A stretch of 64,000 nucleotides of DNA, taken from positions 78,690 through 142,689 of the forward strand of contig CAWIUN010000010.1 in NCBI GenBank assembly GCA_963839285.1, written 5' to 3'. Each line of letters opens with the position of its first letter. The stretch's first letter is position 1. Shown here piece after piece: positions 42,305 to 51,793 of the stretch. This stretch comes from DASSSQ01 sp963839285. GTDB lineage: Bacteria; Actinomycetota; Thermoleophilia; Gaiellales; Gaiellaceae. The position numbers and the translations under genes are program-made. The notes beneath the pieces are model-generated. The model was given only the letters and a program-made list of their open reading frames with translations, was not told where the DNA came from and searched no databases.

Positions 42305-43950
42305 TGCACCACCAGCGGCGCCGAGAGCCCGGCGACGAGCCCGCCGCCGGGGGCGTAGCGGGCGCGATAGGTGCCCGCGCCGAGGCTGCCCGCGGCGAAG
42401 GCGCCGGCGGCGTCGACCGGGACGCTCGCGACGGTCAGCCAGGTGGTGCCGTTCTGGACCTGCAGGTCGACGGCCGCACCGAGGACGACGGGCTTCACCG
42501 TCCCTGCGAGGCCCGGCTTCAGCGCGACGACGGGAGCGACGGGCAGCCGCGCGGCCGAGCCGCGGATCGTGCCGGAGACGAGCCTGTACTGCGTCGTCAC
42601 GGCCGGCTTGACGGGCAGCGCGAACGTCCCGTCGGCCGCGGGCGCGACCGCGGGGCCGGCCGCCCAGGCGCCGCCCGCCGGCCGCTGCTCGAGCTGCGGC
42701 GCGGGCGCGTTCCGGACGAGCCCCTGCAGCGTCGTCGTCGAGCCGTAGGGGAGCGGCGCCACGGCGGCGCGCAGCGAGAGCAGGCCGATCGGCTCGACCC
42801 ACGTCGAGCGGAGCCCGAGCGCCGTCCGCAGGGCGCCGCCGCTGACGTCCTTGATCGCGTCCGCCTTGCCGGTCAGGGTCGCGGTCACGATCCGACCGGA
42901 CGGGCCGGTGACGGTGCTGATCGCCTCGAGCGGGCCGCGCACGCCGAGCGCCTTCGCGGCCCTGGCGCCGTCGACCGCGACCGGGCCCCAGTTCCTGTAG
43001 GGCGAGTCGTCGTAGGGGTCCGCGACCGAGGAGAGGTACGGGATCGGCTTGCCGGCGAAGGCCTCGGACGAGGAGGCCGTCCGGCCGCCGGAGCTCGAGA
43101 AGAACATCGTGTCGGCGACCGCGCCGCCGTAGAGGACGACGCTGCCGGCGGTCGCGTCGATCGCCGCGCTCGCGGCGGCGCTCTCGGCCGCGATGCCGCC
43201 GTAGACCTGGCTGCGGACGTCGGCGAAGAGGTCGTAGGGCTTCTTCTCGAGCCGCTGGGCGAGGGCGTACGAGCGGGCGGCGACCGCCTGGGCCTTCAGC
43301 GCCTCGGCGGGCCAGGTCGACGGCATCTCCGAGGGGACGACGCCGCGGAGGTAGTCCTCGAGGTCGACGACGTCGACGGCCAGCAGCTTCCCGGCCGCCG
43401 TCCTCGTCACCTCGACCGAGCCGCGGTAGGCCTTCTTGCCGACCGAGACGGGCGCGCCCCGGGAGACGAAGGCGAGCGGCTCGGGCAGCACGGCCGGGGC
43501 CGCCTCGCCGGAGGCCTTCAGCTTCAGCGCCTTCCCGAGCGTCAGCGTGCCGGGGTCGAGCGCGTGCTCGACGCCCTCGCCGTCGACGACCGCCCAGCCG
43601 CCGCTCGAGCCGAGCTTCAGCGTCGCGGCCGGGCCGGCGAGCAGCACGCGCACCTTCGTCACCGGCGCCGCACCGAGGGTCGTGCCCTTGTAGTAGCGGG
43701 CGAGGATCTTGTCGTAGCTCCAGCCGCGCAGCGCGAAGCCGCGCGCGCCCCACTGGCTGAGGCCGAGCCCGTGGCCCCAGCCGTGGCCGGAGAAGAGGAA
43801 CGTGACCGCAGGCGTGCCGGCGGCCGGGGCGGGAACGACGTCGGTCAGCGCGGCGGTCGCGGGGGAGGCCGGGGCGGCCGGCGCCGCGACGAGGGCTCCG
43901 AGCGGGGCGGCGGCGGCGAGCAGGGCTGCTGCGAGAGCGCGAGAGGGCAT
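42301..43950 (-). CDS. SpoIID/LytB-domain secreted protein
   Basis: 549 residues from ATG 43950. Signal peptide MPSRALAAALLAAAAPLGAL ending ~APASPA. SpoIID domain: FLFSGHGWGHGLGLSQWGARG, DYLRGVVPSEMPSTWPAEALK, AQAVAARSYAL (catalytic Glu/Arg region) and SSSGGRTASSSEAF. It probably acts on peptidoglycan glycan strands, as in the lytic transglycosylase SpoIID. The last ~200 residues form two Ig-like/bacterial-surface domains (LPYGSTTTLQGLVRNAPAP, APLVVQ). Divergent from the kinase gene starting at 44088. Confidence 0.86.
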   Translation of the reverse strand: MPSRALAAALLAAAAPLGALVAAPAAPASPATAALTDVVPAPAAGTPAVTFLFSGHGWGHGLGLSQWGARGFALRGWSYDKILARYYKGTTLGAAPVTKVRVLLAGPAATLKLGSSGGWAVVDGEGVEHALDPGTLTLGKALKLKASGEAAPAVLPEPLAFVSRGAPVSVGKKAYRGSVEVTRTAAGKLLAVDVVDLEDYLRGVVPSEMPSTWPAEALKAQAVAARSYALAQRLEKKPYDLFADVRSQVYGGIAAESAAASAAIDATAGSVVLYGGAVADTMFFSSSGGRTASSSEAFAGKPIPYLSSVADPYDDSPYRNWGPVAVDGARAAKALGVRGPLEAISTVTGPSGRIVTATLTGKADAIKDVSGGALRTALGLRSTWVEPIGLLSLRAAVAPLPYGSTTTLQGLVRNAPAPQLEQRPAGGAWAAGPAVAPAADGTFALPVKPAVTTQYRLVSGTIRGSAARLPVAPVVALKPGLAGTVKPVVLGAAVDLQVQNGTTWLTVASVPVDAAGAFAAGSLGAGTYRARYAPGGGLVAGLSAPLVVQ

Positions 43951-44087
43951 GACCCGGGCGCCGGCGGGCGGACGGCGCGATCTGAGGGTAGCCGAGGCTC
44001 TCACGCCCGTTCGCGTTCTTTACAGAACCCGAAATTCATGCCCGGGCGTTTGCAGGGTTGACGAGACGGCAACCGCCCGGAACGCGA

Positions 44088-45490
44088 ATGCACGACCGAC
44101 CAGACGACCCTGCCGCCCCGCTACCGGTCGGTCCGACCGCTGGCCCGCGGCGGCATGGGCGAGATCTTCCTCGCCACCGACGAGACGCTCGGGCGCAAGG
44201 TCGCGGTCAAGGTGCTCGCCGAGCAGTTCGCCCGCGAGGAGGCGCTGCGGGCCCGCTTCACGCGCGAGGCGCTCGCCGCCGCCCGGCTCTCCGGCGACCC
44301 GAACACGGTCACGATCTACGACGTCGGCGAGTGGAACGGCCGCCCCTACATCGTCATGGAGCACCTCGCCGGCGGCAGCGTCGCCGACCGGCTGCGCGGT
44401 GGCGTCGACCCGGCCCAGGCGCTGCGCTGGCTCGAGCAGGCGGCGGCCGCGCTCGACCTCGCGCACGAGCACGGGATCGTCCACCGCGACGTCAAGCCCG
44501 CGAACCTGCTCGTCGGCGCCGACGGAGCCGTGCGCGTCGCCGACTTCGGGATCGCGAGCGCCGCCGGGCTGACCTCGGTGACCGTGCCGGGCACCGTGCT
44601 CGGCACGCTCGGCTACCTCGCCCCCGAGCAGGCCGCCGGCGGCGAGACCGGCCCCGCCGCCGACCGCTACGCCCTCGCCGTCGTCGCCTACGAGCTGCTC
44701 GCCGGCCGCCGGCCCTTCGCCGGGGAGAGCGGCGCCGACGAGGCCGCGGCCGCCGCGCGGCGGCCCGTGCCGCGGATCTCCGACGAGGGAGCCGGCCTGC
44801 CGCGGTCCCTCGACCCCGTCTTCCGGCGGGCGCTCGCGCGCGACCCGTCCGAGCGCTACGCGAGCTGCGCCGCCTTCGTCGCCGACCTCCGCGCCGCGCT
44901 CGACGAGGAGGCCGGGCCGACGCGGATCTCCGCCGCCGCTCCCGCGTCCGCGGCGCCGCTTCCCGCGCGCCCTCGCGGCCGCTGCTCGCGGTCGCGGCGC
45001 TCGCCGCGGCGGGGATCGCGGCCGCCGTCATGACTCGAGGCGACGGCGCCGGACACGGCCGGCACGACCGCCGCGGAGCCGCAGCGGGTGACGGTCACCG
45101 CCCGGGGCGACACGGTCACGGTGACGACACCGGCCTCGACCGCCGCACCGACGACCGGCGACCGCGACGACCGCGCCCGCGACCTCGGCCGCGCAGACGA
45201 CGACCCCGGTCTCGTCGGCGTCGGGCTCGGAGCTGAACGACCAGGGCTACCGGCTGCTGAAGCAGGGCGACTACCAGCAGGCGCTGCCCTACTTCGAGCA
45301 GGCGGTGCAGAAGCTGCAGGGGACGGGCTCGACCGCGGAGGCGTACGCCGACTACAACCTGGCGCTGACCCGCTTCGCCCTCGGCAGCTGCGACGGCGTC
45401 CCCGAGCTGCTCGACCGCTCCGAGCAGGTCCAGGGGCACCGCAAGGAGATCACCTCCCTGCGCAAGGACGTCAGGAAGACGTGCCGCTGA
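44088..45490 (+). CDS. Membrane Ser/Thr protein kinase with outer TPR domain (several frame breaks)
   Basis: PknB-type. Near 44090 the reading starts MxTTDQTTLPPRYRSVRPLA, needing one indel after the ATG. Kinase domain: LARGGMGEIFLATDETLGRKVAVKVLAEQF (P-loop, Lys), HEHGIVHRDVKPANLLV (HRD), VADFGIAS (DFG) and GTLGYLAPEQA (APE). After 44985 in another frame, a membrane helix LLAVAALAAAGIAAAVM, then a Thr-rich spacer (TTAEPQ, TVTTPASTAAPTT) and from 45200 a TPR (GYRLLKQGDYQQALPYFEQAV) ending VRKTCR. It senses something outside through the TPR. Breaks near 44092, 44985, 45050 and 45170. Confidence 0.8.
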
Positions 45491-46473
45491 GCCGGTCGGC
45501 GTACTGGCGCTCGTAGTACGCGCGGTAGTCGCCGGACTTGATCGGCTCCCACCAGTCGCGGTTTTCGCGGTACCACTCGACCGTCTCGGCGAGCCCGGTC
45601 GCGTCGAACGAGTGCCGCGGCTCCCAGCCGAGCCCGCGCAGCTTCGTCGAGTCGACCGAGTAGCGGCGGTCGTGGCCCGGGCGGTCGGCGACGTGCCGGA
45701 CGAGGTCGGGCGAGGCCCCGGTCAGGTCGAGGATCCGGCGCACGACCTCCAGGTTCTCCCGCTCCTGCCCGCCGACGTTGTAGACCTCGCCGGCGACGCC
45801 CCGCCGCAGCGCCAGCTCGATCCCGGCGCAGTGGTCGTCGACGTGCAGCCACTCGCGGCGCTGGCGCCCGTCGCCGTAGACCGGCAGCGGCTCGCCGTCG
45901 AAGGCGTTCGTGACGAAGAGCGGCAGGAACTTCTCGGGGTACTGGCGCGGCCCGTAGGTGTTGGCGCCGCGGGTGACGAGCGCGTCGACGCCGTAGGTGC
46001 GGACGTAGGCGAGCACCTGCAGGTCGCCGCCCGCCTTCGACGCCGAGTAGGGGCTCGACGGGCGCAGCGGCGCGTCCTCCGCGCAGGCCGGCGCGCCGGC
46101 CGGGATGTCGCCGTAGACCTCGTCGGTCGAGACGTGCAGCAGCCGGATCGCCGCGCTCGCGGGCATGGTCGAGCAGCACCTGCGTGCCGAGCACGTCGGT
46201 GAGGATGAACTCGGCCGGGCCGTGGATCGAGCGGTCGACGTGCGTCTCGGCCGCGAAGTTGACGATCGCCTCGGCGCCGGCGGCGGCCTCGGCGACCGCG
46301 TCCGGATCGGCGATGTCGCCCTCGTGGAACGCGTGCGGGACGCCGTCGAGGTTGGCCCGGTTGCCGGCGTAGGTGAGCTTGTCGAGGACGACGACGTCCT
46401 CGCCCGCCGCGGCGAGGCGGCGGGCGAAGTGCGAGCCGATGAAGCCGGCGCCGCCTGTCACGAGCACGCGCAT
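45471..46473 (-). CDS. rmlB: dTDP-glucose 4,6-dehydratase (frameshifted)
   Basis: Short-chain dehydrogenase family. ATG 46473: RVLVTGGAGFIGSHFARRLA (NAD site), VLDKLTYAGNRANL, NFAAETHVDRSI. Frame break near 46165. Continues LLHVSTDEVYGDI (catalytic Thr/Asp/Glu), SSPYSASKAGGD (YxxxK), TRGANTYGPRQYPEKFLPLF, DGRQRREWLHVDDHCAGIEL. Second step to dTDP-rhamnose. Its end overlaps the convergent kinase gene by 20 bp. Confidence 0.92.
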
Positions 46474-46518
46474 CGGCGAAAGGCTAGCCGCTGCGCCGGC
46501 TCGAGCCGATGACGATCG

Positions 46519-47367
46519 TCACGTGACGGCGCCGAGCCGCACGAGGCACGCGTGCAGGCCCTCGCGCCAGTGCGGCAGCGTCGGCGTCCCGTCGCGCTCG
46601 CTCCGCAGCACCGAGTAGGCGGGCCGCGGCGCGGGGCGGCCGAGCTCGGCGGTCGTGATCCGGCGGACGCGGCAGTCGAGCCCCGCCTCCTCGAAGATCG
46701 CCTCGGCGAGCTCGGCCCAGGTGCAGTCGCCCGCGGCGGCGAGGTGGTAGACGCCGTACGGAAGCTCGAGGAGGGCGCGCGTCGCCGCGGCGAGATGACC
46801 GACGTAGGTCGGGGAGCCCCGCTGGTCGTCGACGACGGCGACCTCGTCCCGACCTGCCCCGAGCGCGAGCATCGTCCGGACGAAGTTGCGGCCCGTCCAG
46901 CCGAAGAGCCACGAGGAGCGGACGACCCAGGCGCGCTCGCCCGCGGCCGCCTCGCCGTGCAGCTTCGTGCGGCCGTAGGCCGAGCGGGGGTTCGGCGCGT
47001 CGGACTCGACGTACGGCTCGCGCTTGGCGCCGTCGAAGACGTAGTCGCTCGAGTAGGCGACGAGCGGCGCCCCGAGCGCGGCCGCGTGCTGGGTGCCGCC
47101 GACGTTCGCGGCCGCGGCGCCCTGCGGGTCGTCCTCGGCCCCGTCGACGTCGGTCCAGGCGGCCGCGTGCAGCACGAGCTCCGACGTGACGATGTCGTCA
47201 CGAGCTCCGGCGGCGCCGGCAGCGTCACGTCCCACTCGGCCCGCGTCAGCGGCAGCGCCTCCGGGGAACGCCTCCGCGAGCGCCGCGCCGAGCTGGCCGC
47301 CCGCGCCCGTGATCAGGACGCGACCGCTGCGTCCCGCGGCGAGAGGATCGGCGTCGTCGTGCTCCAC
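46519..47367 (-). CDS. rmlD: dTDP-4-dehydrorhamnose reductase (two frame breaks)
   Basis: RmlD family. VLITGAGGQLGAALAEAFPG (NADP site), then between 47265 and 47205 the conserved WDVTLPAPPELV segment lies in another frame, then LHAAAWTDVDGAED, YSSDYVFDGA, YGRTKLHGE (YxxxK), VRSSWLFGW. Two compensating indels. The start is not obvious; a GTG at 47367 overlaps rmlC, while no ATG/GTG/TTG lies nearer. Final step of dTDP-L-rhamnose synthesis. Confidence 0.86.
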   Translation of the reverse strand: MEHDDADPLAAGRSGRVLITGAGGQLGAALAEAFPGGAAADAGRVGRDAAGAAGARDDIVTSELVLHAAAWTDVDGAEDDPQGAAAANVGGTQHAAALGAPLVAYSSDYVFDGAKREPYVESDAPNPRSAYGRTKLHGEAAAGERAWVVRSSWLFGWTGRNFVRTMLALGAGRDEVAVVDDQRGSPTYVGHLAAATRALLELPYGVYHLAAAGDCTWAELAEAIFEEAGLDCRVRRITTAELGRPAPRPAYSVLRSERDGTPTLPHWREGLHACLVRLGAVT

Positions 47368-47780
47368 AGGTGCACCACCCTCGGGTCGTTCCACGGCACC
47401 CCGTGCTCGTCGGGGTCGGCCGGGTCGTACTCGCGCGTGACGTGGTAGCAGAAGAGCGAGTCCGTCAGCGCCTCGTAGCCGTGCGCGTTCGTGCCGGGGA
47501 CGTAGACCGCGACCGGGTTCTCGTCGCCGATGTCCTCGACGTACGTCTCGCCGCTCGCCCGGTCGAGCACGACGACCCGCACCATCCCCTGCAGGCAGAC
47601 GAAGAGGTCGTCCTGGCCGCGCTCGTGGTAGTGCAGGCCCCGGATCGTGCCGGCGCGCGAGGAGGAGAGGTTCGTCTGCGCGATCGGCTTCGGGAGCGCC
47701 GAGGCGCGCGCCAGCTCCATGAAGAAGCCGCGCTCGTCCTCGAAGCGGCGCAGCGGGAGCCGCAGCAGCCCGTCGATCAC
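47313..47780 (-). CDS. rmlC: dTDP-4-dehydrorhamnose 3,5-epimerase
   Basis: 155 residues, cupin fold. RLPLRRFEDERGFFMELARA, QTNLSSSRAGTIRGLHYHE (catalytic His), FVCLQGMVRVVVLDRASG, YVPGTNAHGYEALTD and CYHVTREYDP. GTG at 47780 overlaps the rmlA stop by 4 bp. It is intact. Converts the 4-keto sugar at C3 and C5. Confidence 0.93.
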   Translation of the reverse strand: MIDGLLRLPLRRFEDERGFFMELARASALPKPIAQTNLSSSRAGTIRGLHYHERGQDDLFVCLQGMVRVVVLDRASGETYVEDIGDENPVAVYVPGTNAHGYEALTDSLFCYHVTREYDPADPDEHGVPWNDPRVVHLWSTTTPILSPRDAAVAS

Positions 47781-48545
47781 TTGTTGACGCCCGTGTCGGC
47801 GATCAGCCGGCCCACGTTCGCGAGGTCCTGCCAGTGCTTGCCGCCGTCGTGCCACCAGCCCTCGACCCGCTGCACCGAGAGCTCGCCCCGCCGCGCGTAC
47901 TCGCGGTTGACGTCGGTGATCTCGAGCTCGCCGCGGCTCGACGGCTCGAGCGCGTCGATGATCTCGAAGACGTCCGGCGGGTAGCAGTAGAGGCCGACGA
48001 CGGCGTCGTTCGAGGGCGGCGCGTCGTAGCGGACGTCGACGACGCCCGCCTTCTCGACGACGTCCGCGACCGAGCCGTCGTCGGCGTACGCGACGACGCC
48101 GAAGTTCTCCGGGTCGGGCACGTCCTTCGCGAAGACGAGCGCGCCGCGCTCCCAGGCGGCGATCGCGTCGCGCTGCGCGTGCTCGAAGATGTTGTCGCCG
48201 AGGCAGACGACGAGCCGGTCGCCGGCGGCGAAGTCGCTGCGCCATCCCGACCACCTGCGCGATCCCGCCCGGCTCGACCTGCACCTTGTAGGTCAGCTCC
48301 AGGTCGAAGAGCAGCTCGTCGCCGGAGCGCGAGCGGACGTGGCCGTCGCCGAGCAGGTCGATGAACTGGCCCGCGTGCTGCTGCCCGGTGACGAGCAGCA
48401 CCTCGCGGACGCCGACGCGCTGCAGGAGCTGCAGCGGGTAGTAGACCATCGGCCACTCGCCCACCGGCAGCAGGTGCTTGTTGGTGACGCGCGTCAGCTC
48501 CGCGAGCCGCGTCGCCGCGCCGCCGGCGCAGATCAGTCCCTTCAT
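47777..48545 (-). CDS. rmlA: Glucose-1-phosphate thymidylyltransferase (frameshifted)
   Basis: ATG at 48545: MKGLICAGGAATRLAELTRV (nucleotidyltransferase P-loop), NKHLLPVGEWPMVYYPLQLL, VTGQQHAGQFIDLLGDG. Frame break near 48240. Then LVVCLGDNIFEH, VVAYADDGSVADVVEK, VGLYCYPPDVFEIIDAL, SRGELEITDVNREYARRG and GWWHDGGKHWQDL. First step of the dTDP-rhamnose branch; operon order rmlA-C-D-B. Confidence 0.93.
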
Positions 48546-48765
48546 CGCCCGAGGATGCTACTGAGGCCGGCGAGCAGGCGGTCGAGGTCGGCGCGGTCGT
48601 CGTAGAGCGCGAAGGAGGCGCGGAGGATCCCGTCCGTGACCGGGGCCTCGACCCGGTGCTCGTCGTAGAGCCGCCGCTTCAGCTCGTCGCGTCGCCGGGG
48701 ATGGGCACCGCGACCATGCGGCCGACGTAGCGCTCGTCCGGCGCGGCCGGATCGGTCTCGAGCAT
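48542..48765 (-). pseudogene. C-terminal remnant of a class V aminotransferase
   Basis: Only the last ~70-80 residues are present: MLETDPAAPDERYVGRMVAV, then (after a frame break near 48685) DELKRRLYDEHRVEAPVTDG, ILRASFALYDDRADLDRLLA. This matches the end of isopenicillin-N-epimerase/cysteine-desulfurase-like aminotransferases (small domain after the PLP lysine). The large PLP domain is absent; upstream is 137 bp of non-coding sequence. It overlaps the rmlA start. Likely a deletion relic. Confidence 0.62.
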
Positions 48766-48902
48766 GCCGCCAGCTCCTCGCGCCGCGGGGCCGTACGCGC
48801 CGTTGATCACCACACCGATGAATTCCCGGCGCGCCGGGCGTCTATCGTTCAGGTGCCGCGCAGAGGCGGCGCGAGACGACGTTTCCCCGGAGGTGAAGCC
48901 GT

Positions 48903-49982
48903 ATGTCGCAGACGCTCGTGCTGGTCGGGACGCGCAAGGGCCTGTTCGTGCTGGAGAGCGCGGACCGGCGGGACTGGAGCCTGCGCGGCCCCTACTGCGA
49001 GGGCTGGCCGGTCTACCACGCGATCCACGACGCCGACTCGGGCGCGATCCTGGCCGCGGCCGCGAGCGAGTGGCACGGCTCGGCCGTCTGGCGCAGCGGC
49101 GACCTCGGCGAGACGTGGTCGCACTCGAGCGAGGGCCTCGGCTACGACGACGGCGAGGGCGGCCGCCGCCTCTCGAAGGTCTCGACGCTCGCCGTCACGC
49201 ACGGCACGGTGCTCGCGGGCGTCGAGGCGCCCGGGATCTTCTCGAGCGACGACGGCGGCGCCACCTGGCAGCTCGTCAGCACGCTCGCCGGGCAGCCGGG
49301 CAGCGAGGCCTGGGACGACCCCGCCAACCAGCCGCCCGGGCATCTCGGCATCTCGGCCCTGCTGCCCGACGACGACGACGCGGCGCGCTTCTGGGCGATC
49401 GTCCAGGGCGTCGGGCTCTTCGAGACCACCGACGGAGGCAGCTCGTGGACACCCCGCAACCGCGGCCTGCGCGCCGACTGGCCGCGCGAGCACGAGGAGG
49501 TCGGCTTCTGCGTCCACAGGCTCGTCCGCTCGCCCGCCGACGGCGCGCGCATGTTCCAGCAGAACCACGTCGGCGTGCACCGCAGCGACGACACCGGCCA
49601 GACGTGGACCGAGATCACGGAGGGGCTCCCCGCCGAGTTCGGCTTCGCCGCGGCCGCCCACCCGCACGACCGCGACACGATGTACGTGATCCCGCTCGAC
49701 CCCGGTCACACGCGCTGCATGCCCGACGGCAAGGCCGCCGTCTGGCGGACGCAGGACGCGGGCTCGAGCTGGCAGCGCCTCGCCAGGGGCCTGCCGCAGG
49801 AGGACGCGCACCTGGGTGTCCTCCGGCAGGGGCTCGCGATCGACGGGCAGGACGACGCCGGGCTCTACTTCGGCACGAGCACCGGCCAGGTCTTCGCCAG
49901 CGCGGACGAGGGCGAGAGCTGGAGCGAGATCGCGAGCTACCTGCCGGCGATCTCGTCGGTCGAGGTCGCGACGATCGAGTAG
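48903..49982 (+). CDS. BNR/sialidase-like beta-propeller protein
   Basis: 359 residues, no signal peptide. Repeats carry the Asp-box (S-x-D-x-G-x-T-W): WRSGDLGETW, FSSDDGGATWQ, ETTDGGSSWTP, HRSDDTGQTWTE, WRTQDAGSSWQ, FASADEGESWSE, about six blades. A canonical SD (GGAGGTGA) precedes the ATG. Related to VPS10/photosynthesis-assembly-type propellers rather than true sialidases. It is cytosolic by prediction. Forms a two-gene unit with the ubiquitin-like gene 11 bp downstream. Confidence 0.85.
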   Translation: MSQTLVLVGTRKGLFVLESADRRDWSLRGPYCEGWPVYHAIHDADSGAILAAAASEWHGSAVWRSGDLGETWSHSSEGLGYDDGEGGRRLSKVSTLAVTHGTVLAGVEAPGIFSSDDGGATWQLVSTLAGQPGSEAWDDPANQPPGHLGISALLPDDDDAARFWAIVQGVGLFETTDGGSSWTPRNRGLRADWPREHEEVGFCVHRLVRSPADGARMFQQNHVGVHRSDDTGQTWTEITEGLPAEFGFAAAAHPHDRDTMYVIPLDPGHTRCMPDGKAAVWRTQDAGSSWQRLARGLPQEDAHLGVLRQGLAIDGQDDAGLYFGTSTGQVFASADEGESWSEIASYLPAISSVEVATIE

Positions 49983-49993
49983 GCGGCAGCGCG

Positions 49994-50257
49994 ATGGCCG
50001 ACGTCTACCTGCCCTCGACCCTGCAGCCGCTCTTCGCGGGCCTGCCGCGGCACGTGGCCGTGGACGCGGCCACGGTCGACGGCGCGATCGCCACGCTCGA
50101 GGAGCGCTGGCCGGGTCTGCGCGACCGCCTGTGCGAGCCCGGCCCGCAGCTGCGTCGGCACATCCACGTCTACGTCGACCGCGAGCGCGGCGCGCTCGAG
50201 ACCCCGCTCGAGCCGCGCTCGCGCGTCGACGTGATCGCGGCGATCAGCGGCGGCTGA
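49994..50257 (+). CDS. MoaD/ThiS-family ubiquitin-like protein
   Basis: 87 residues with a beta-grasp pattern (VYLPSTLQPLFAGLP ... RHIHVYVDRERGALETPL ... SRVDVIAAISGG). It ends in GG, the adenylation/thiocarboxylation signature of sulfur carriers. It is small and soluble. No ThiF/MoeB-type E1 or MoaE lies nearby. Its start follows the propeller gene by 11 bp; its end overlaps the convergent DUF72 gene by 14 bp. Confidence 0.85.
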   Translation: MADVYLPSTLQPLFAGLPRHVAVDAATVDGAIATLEERWPGLRDRLCEPGPQLRRHIHVYVDRERGALETPLEPRSRVDVIAAISGG

Positions 50258-51038
50258 CGGGAGCCTGCGGCGCGTACGGGACGACGCCGAGCAGCTGCTG
50301 CAACCGGCGCGCGTTCCGGACGGCGAAGCCCTCCCAGTCGTTGTTGAAGTAGGCGTGGACGTCGCCGCGCTCGCGCCAGCCCGCGAGCCGCGCCGCCCAC
50401 TCCCGCAGCTCGGTCTCGGAGTAGTTGCCGCGCCGGCCGCGCGTGCCCGCGTGGAAGCGGACGAACGTCCAGTCGGTCGTCAGCACGTGCTCCTGGAACG
50501 CATGCACCTCGGGCCGGTCGCCGATCACGAGCGCGACGCCGTGGTCGGCGAGCAGGTCGTAGACCTCGTCGCGGAACCAGCTCTCGTGCCGGAACTCGAA
50601 GGCGTGGCGGCCCGGCGGCAGCGCGGTCAGCGTCTCGGCGAGCCGCTCGACGTCGCGGCGGAAGGTCGGGGGCAGCTGCCAGAGGAAGGGGCCGAGCTTG
50701 GGGCCGCCGAGCAGCGGCTCGAGTCGCTCGAGGAAGGTCTCGAGGCCCGGGCGGACGTCCCGGAGCCGCTTCACGTGCGTGATGTAGCGGCTGAGCTTGA
50801 CGGCGAAGAGGAAGCCGTCGGGGCTCTCCTCGACCCAGCGGCGCACCGTCTCCGGCTTCGGCAGCCGGTAGAAGGTCATGTTGACCTCGACCGTGTCGAA
50901 GCGGCGCGCGTACCAGTCGAGCCAGCGGCGGGCCGCGAGGCGCGGCGGGTAGAAGACGCCGTTGCGCCAGTGGCCGTAGTTCCAGCCGGAGCAGCCGATC
51001 CGGATCAGCCCAGGAGCGCCGTCGCCAGTCTCGCGCAT
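50244..51038 (-). CDS. DUF72 family protein
   Basis: 264 residues. Features of the family: IRIGCSGWNYGHWRNGVFYP, FDTVEVNMTFYRLP, FAVKLSRYITHVKRL, GPFLWQLPPTF, FEFRHESWF, and YFNNDWEGFAVRNARRLQQLLG. TIM-barrel fold, function unknown, perhaps nucleic-acid or metal related. ATG 51038 overlaps the phosphatase gene by 34 bp. Confidence 0.92.
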   Translation of the reverse strand: MRETGDGAPGLIRIGCSGWNYGHWRNGVFYPPRLAARRWLDWYARRFDTVEVNMTFYRLPKPETVRRWVEESPDGFLFAVKLSRYITHVKRLRDVRPGLETFLERLEPLLGGPKLGPFLWQLPPTFRRDVERLAETLTALPPGRHAFEFRHESWFRDEVYDLLADHGVALVIGDRPEVHAFQEHVLTTDWTFVRFHAGTRGRRGNYSETELREWAARLAGWRERGDVHAYFNNDWEGFAVRNARRLQQLLGVVPYAPQAPVSRR

Positions 51039-51793
51039 GCCTCCGGGGTACCCGCTGCGACGAGCCGCGAACGCGCCTCGAGGTCGAGCGGCGCCCGCGC
51101 GAAGGGCGGCGCCTCGGGCAGCTCGATCGCGAGGCCGCGCTCCCGCACGAGCAGCTGCGCCGCGGCGATGTCGACCGAGCGGGCGGGCTTCAGCGAGACG
51201 ACCCCGTCGAGGCGGCCGTCGGCGAGGTGGCAGAGCGAGAGCGCCAGCGACCCCATCACCCGCAGCCGGTGCGCGATCCCGACCATCGCGGCGGCCTTGT
51301 CGGCGACGTAGCTCGTCCGCGTCGCCTCGAAGGCGAGGATCTCGAGCTCGTCCTTCGGCAGGTCCGGCCCGAGCGGCTCGCCGTTCAGCCAGGCGCCCTC
51401 GCCGCGCTTCGCCGTCCACTCCTCGCCGCTGCCGAAGTCGTGCACGTAGCCGAAGAAGACGTCCTCCATCGCCGGCCCGTCCGCGACCGCGATCGAGAGC
51501 GAGAAGTAGGGGATCCCGCGCTTGGCGTTGAGGGAGCCGTCGATCGGGTCGACGACGACGCGGAGCCGGCCCGCGCCGAGCTCGCCGGCCTCCTCGGAGA
51601 GGATCGCGACGTCGTCGAGGCCCTCGAACCGGCGCAGCACGACCCGCTCGGCCGCCGCGTCGACGGCCGTCGTCCGGTCGCCGCCCTCGCCCTCGCCGAC
51701 GACCGGCTCGCGGTCGCCCCGGCGCGGCAGCTCCTCGAGCACGCCCTGCACGTCGACCGCGGCCTCGCGGCAGAGGCGCAGCCAGTCGGTCAT
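51005..51793 (-). CDS. Inositol monophosphatase family phosphatase
   Basis: 262 residues. Metal-binding blocks: ILSEEAGELG (E), VVDPIDGSLNAKRGIPYFSLS (DPIDGT-type motif, Asp-Asp) and PARSVDIAAAQLLVRERG (W/SDxAA-type second Asp). Hydrolyses a sugar or inositol phosphate, or 3'-phosphoadenosine phosphate. ATG at 51793 overlaps the DUF1015 stop by 4 bp. Confidence 0.9.
   Translation of the reverse strand: MTDWLRLCREAAVDVQGVLEELPRRGDREPVVGEGEGGDRTTAVDAAAERVVLRRFEGLDDVAILSEEAGELGAGRLRVVVDPIDGSLNAKRGIPYFSLSIAVADGPAMEDVFFGYVHDFGSGEEWTAKRGEGAWLNGEPLGPDLPKDELEILAFEATRTSYVADKAAAMVGIAHRLRVMGSLALSLCHLADGRLDGVVSLKPARSVDIAAAQLLVRERGLAIELPEAPPFARAPLDLEARSRLVAAGTPEACARLATALLG

Noticed and set aside
48542..48765. 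Functional short aminotransferase
   Set aside because: The PLP-binding domain is absent, so a small functional enzyme is not credible.
48825..48838. CCCGGCGCGCCGGG palindrome upstream of the propeller gene
   Set aside because: Pure G/C palindromes of this size are expected often at this composition; no repeat elsewhere in the window.
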